In this document: one piece after another, positions 63,490 to 64,000 of the stretch
Position numbering within the stretch: position 1 is the first letter of the stretch
How the letters are laid out: each line of letters opens with the position of its first letter
Source: Candidula unifasciata
Taxonomy: Eukaryota; Mollusca; Gastropoda; Stylommatophora; Geomitridae
Length of the DNA: 64,000 nucleotides
NCBI GenBank assembly: GCA_905116865.2
Contig: CAJHNH020002016.1
Span: 62,001-126,000 of the forward strand
Direction of reading: 5' to 3'
Program-made: the position numbers and the translations under genes
The notes under the pieces: generated by a model
Told to the model about the DNA's origin: nothing
Seen by the model: the letters and a program-made list of their open reading frames with translations, nothing else
The model's database searches: none

Positions 63490-64000
63490 TGGACCAGGAC
63501 CTCGAGCCTCATCCTAGAAAGATCATTAAACAATGCGGTTAGCAATGTTCCATGGGCCAGAAGCCTGAGCCTTATCCTAGAAAGATCATTAAACAATGCG
63601 GTTAGCAATGTTCCATGGGCCAGAAGCCTGAGCCTTATCCTAGAAAGATCATTAAACAATGCGGTTAGCAATGTTCCATGGACCAGAACCTAGAGCCTTA
63701 TCCTAGAAAGATCATTAAACAATGCAGTTAGCAATGTTCCATGGGGCCAGAAGCTCTTAGCCTTATCCTAGAAAGATCAATTAAACAATACGGTTAGCCA
63801 GACAATGTTCCATGGGGACCAGCAATGTGCCTGGGCCAGAGCCCTTATCCTAGAAAAAGATCATTAAACAATACAGTTAGCAATGTTCATGGCCATAGAC
63901 CAGAGAAAACCTGAGCCTCATCCTAAAAAGATCATTAAACAATACAGTTAGCAATGTTCCATGGACCAGGACCACGAGCCTCATCCTAGAAAGATCATTA
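63490..64000. repeat. 63-bp tandem array, runs off the window
   Basis: About eight units containing CCTAGAAAGATCATTAAACA, ATGCGGTTAGCAATGTTCCA and GGGCCAGAAGCC. Central copies are nearly identical; copies from 63720 on have small indels. The right end is not reached. Confidence 0.92.

Noticed and set aside
3685..63553. Idea that array periods are selected to be multiples of three
   Set aside because: 27, 36, 42, 51, 57, 63 and 84 fit, but 22/23, 29, 59, 89 and 100 do not, and the arrays are intronic or intergenic; no reason to infer coding selection.
63500..63780. CCTAGAAAGAT resembling a piggyBac terminus
   Set aside because: It is part of the 63-bp tandem unit, with no TTAA flank or inverted partner.

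Overview
The window looks like nuclear DNA from an invertebrate, most likely a lophotrochozoan and probably a mollusc such as a gastropod. The reasons are short exons separated by long repeat-filled introns with GT-AG junctions, tRNA-derived SINEs, LINE relics, hAT/piggyBac/Tigger-type DNA elements and very many minisatellites. The species cannot be fixed from sequence alone, so the taxonomic call is inference. No rRNA gene, functional tRNA gene, CRISPR array or bacterial-style operon is visible.

Two protein-coding genes are supported. The first fills most of the window on the minus strand, about 52.3 kb down to 7.06 kb. It is a ubiquitin-specific protease of the USP20/USP33 type. I assembled 20 coding exons by matching splice sites and reading phase; they join in one continuous frame of 1213 codons. 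In order they give an acidic N-terminus, the Cys box (C45), an acidic/Ser-rich insert, two CxxC zinc pairs, the His box (H549), two tandem DUSP domains (about 612-793) and a 420-residue Ser/Thr/Gln-rich tail. The N-terminal ZnF-UBP domain of the vertebrate proteins is absent, and an in-frame stop upstream of the start codon argues that this is real for this transcript. The second gene is on the plus strand (61254-63092): a 612-residue C2H2 zinc-finger protein with 12 canonical fingers, several degenerate ones, and decayed finger sequence after the stop.

Layout. 1-1580: polypurine and G-run low-complexity DNA. 2200-7060: 3' flank of the USP gene, with 27-bp and 22-bp minisatellites and a LINE relic. 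7061-50525: USP coding exons and introns. The introns carry arrays of 59, 29, 51, ~35, 42, 57, 89, 84, 100, 36 and 51 bp, at least 15 copies of a (GAA)n-tailed SINE (SINE-A), tRNA-type SINE-B and SINE-C, three copies of repeat D, LINE fragments, a SPIN-like hAT element and a small hAT MITE with a perfect 8-bp target duplication. 52.2-52.4 kb: 5' UTR exon and probable promoter. 52.9-61 kb: intergenic DNA built from transposons: a LINE with an RNase H domain, nested inverted-repeat elements, three consecutive foldback elements and a TTAA-flanked piggyBac-like MITE. 61.2-63.3 kb: zinc-finger gene. 63.49 kb to the end: a 63-bp tandem array running out of the window.

The two genes have no evident functional link. 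The most interesting aspect is how tandem amplification touches USP splice junctions. Exon 11 has its 3' splice site amplified in an exact 89-bp register, and exon 18 is flanked on both sides by arrays, one of which continues the open reading frame for about 390 codons if the intron is retained.
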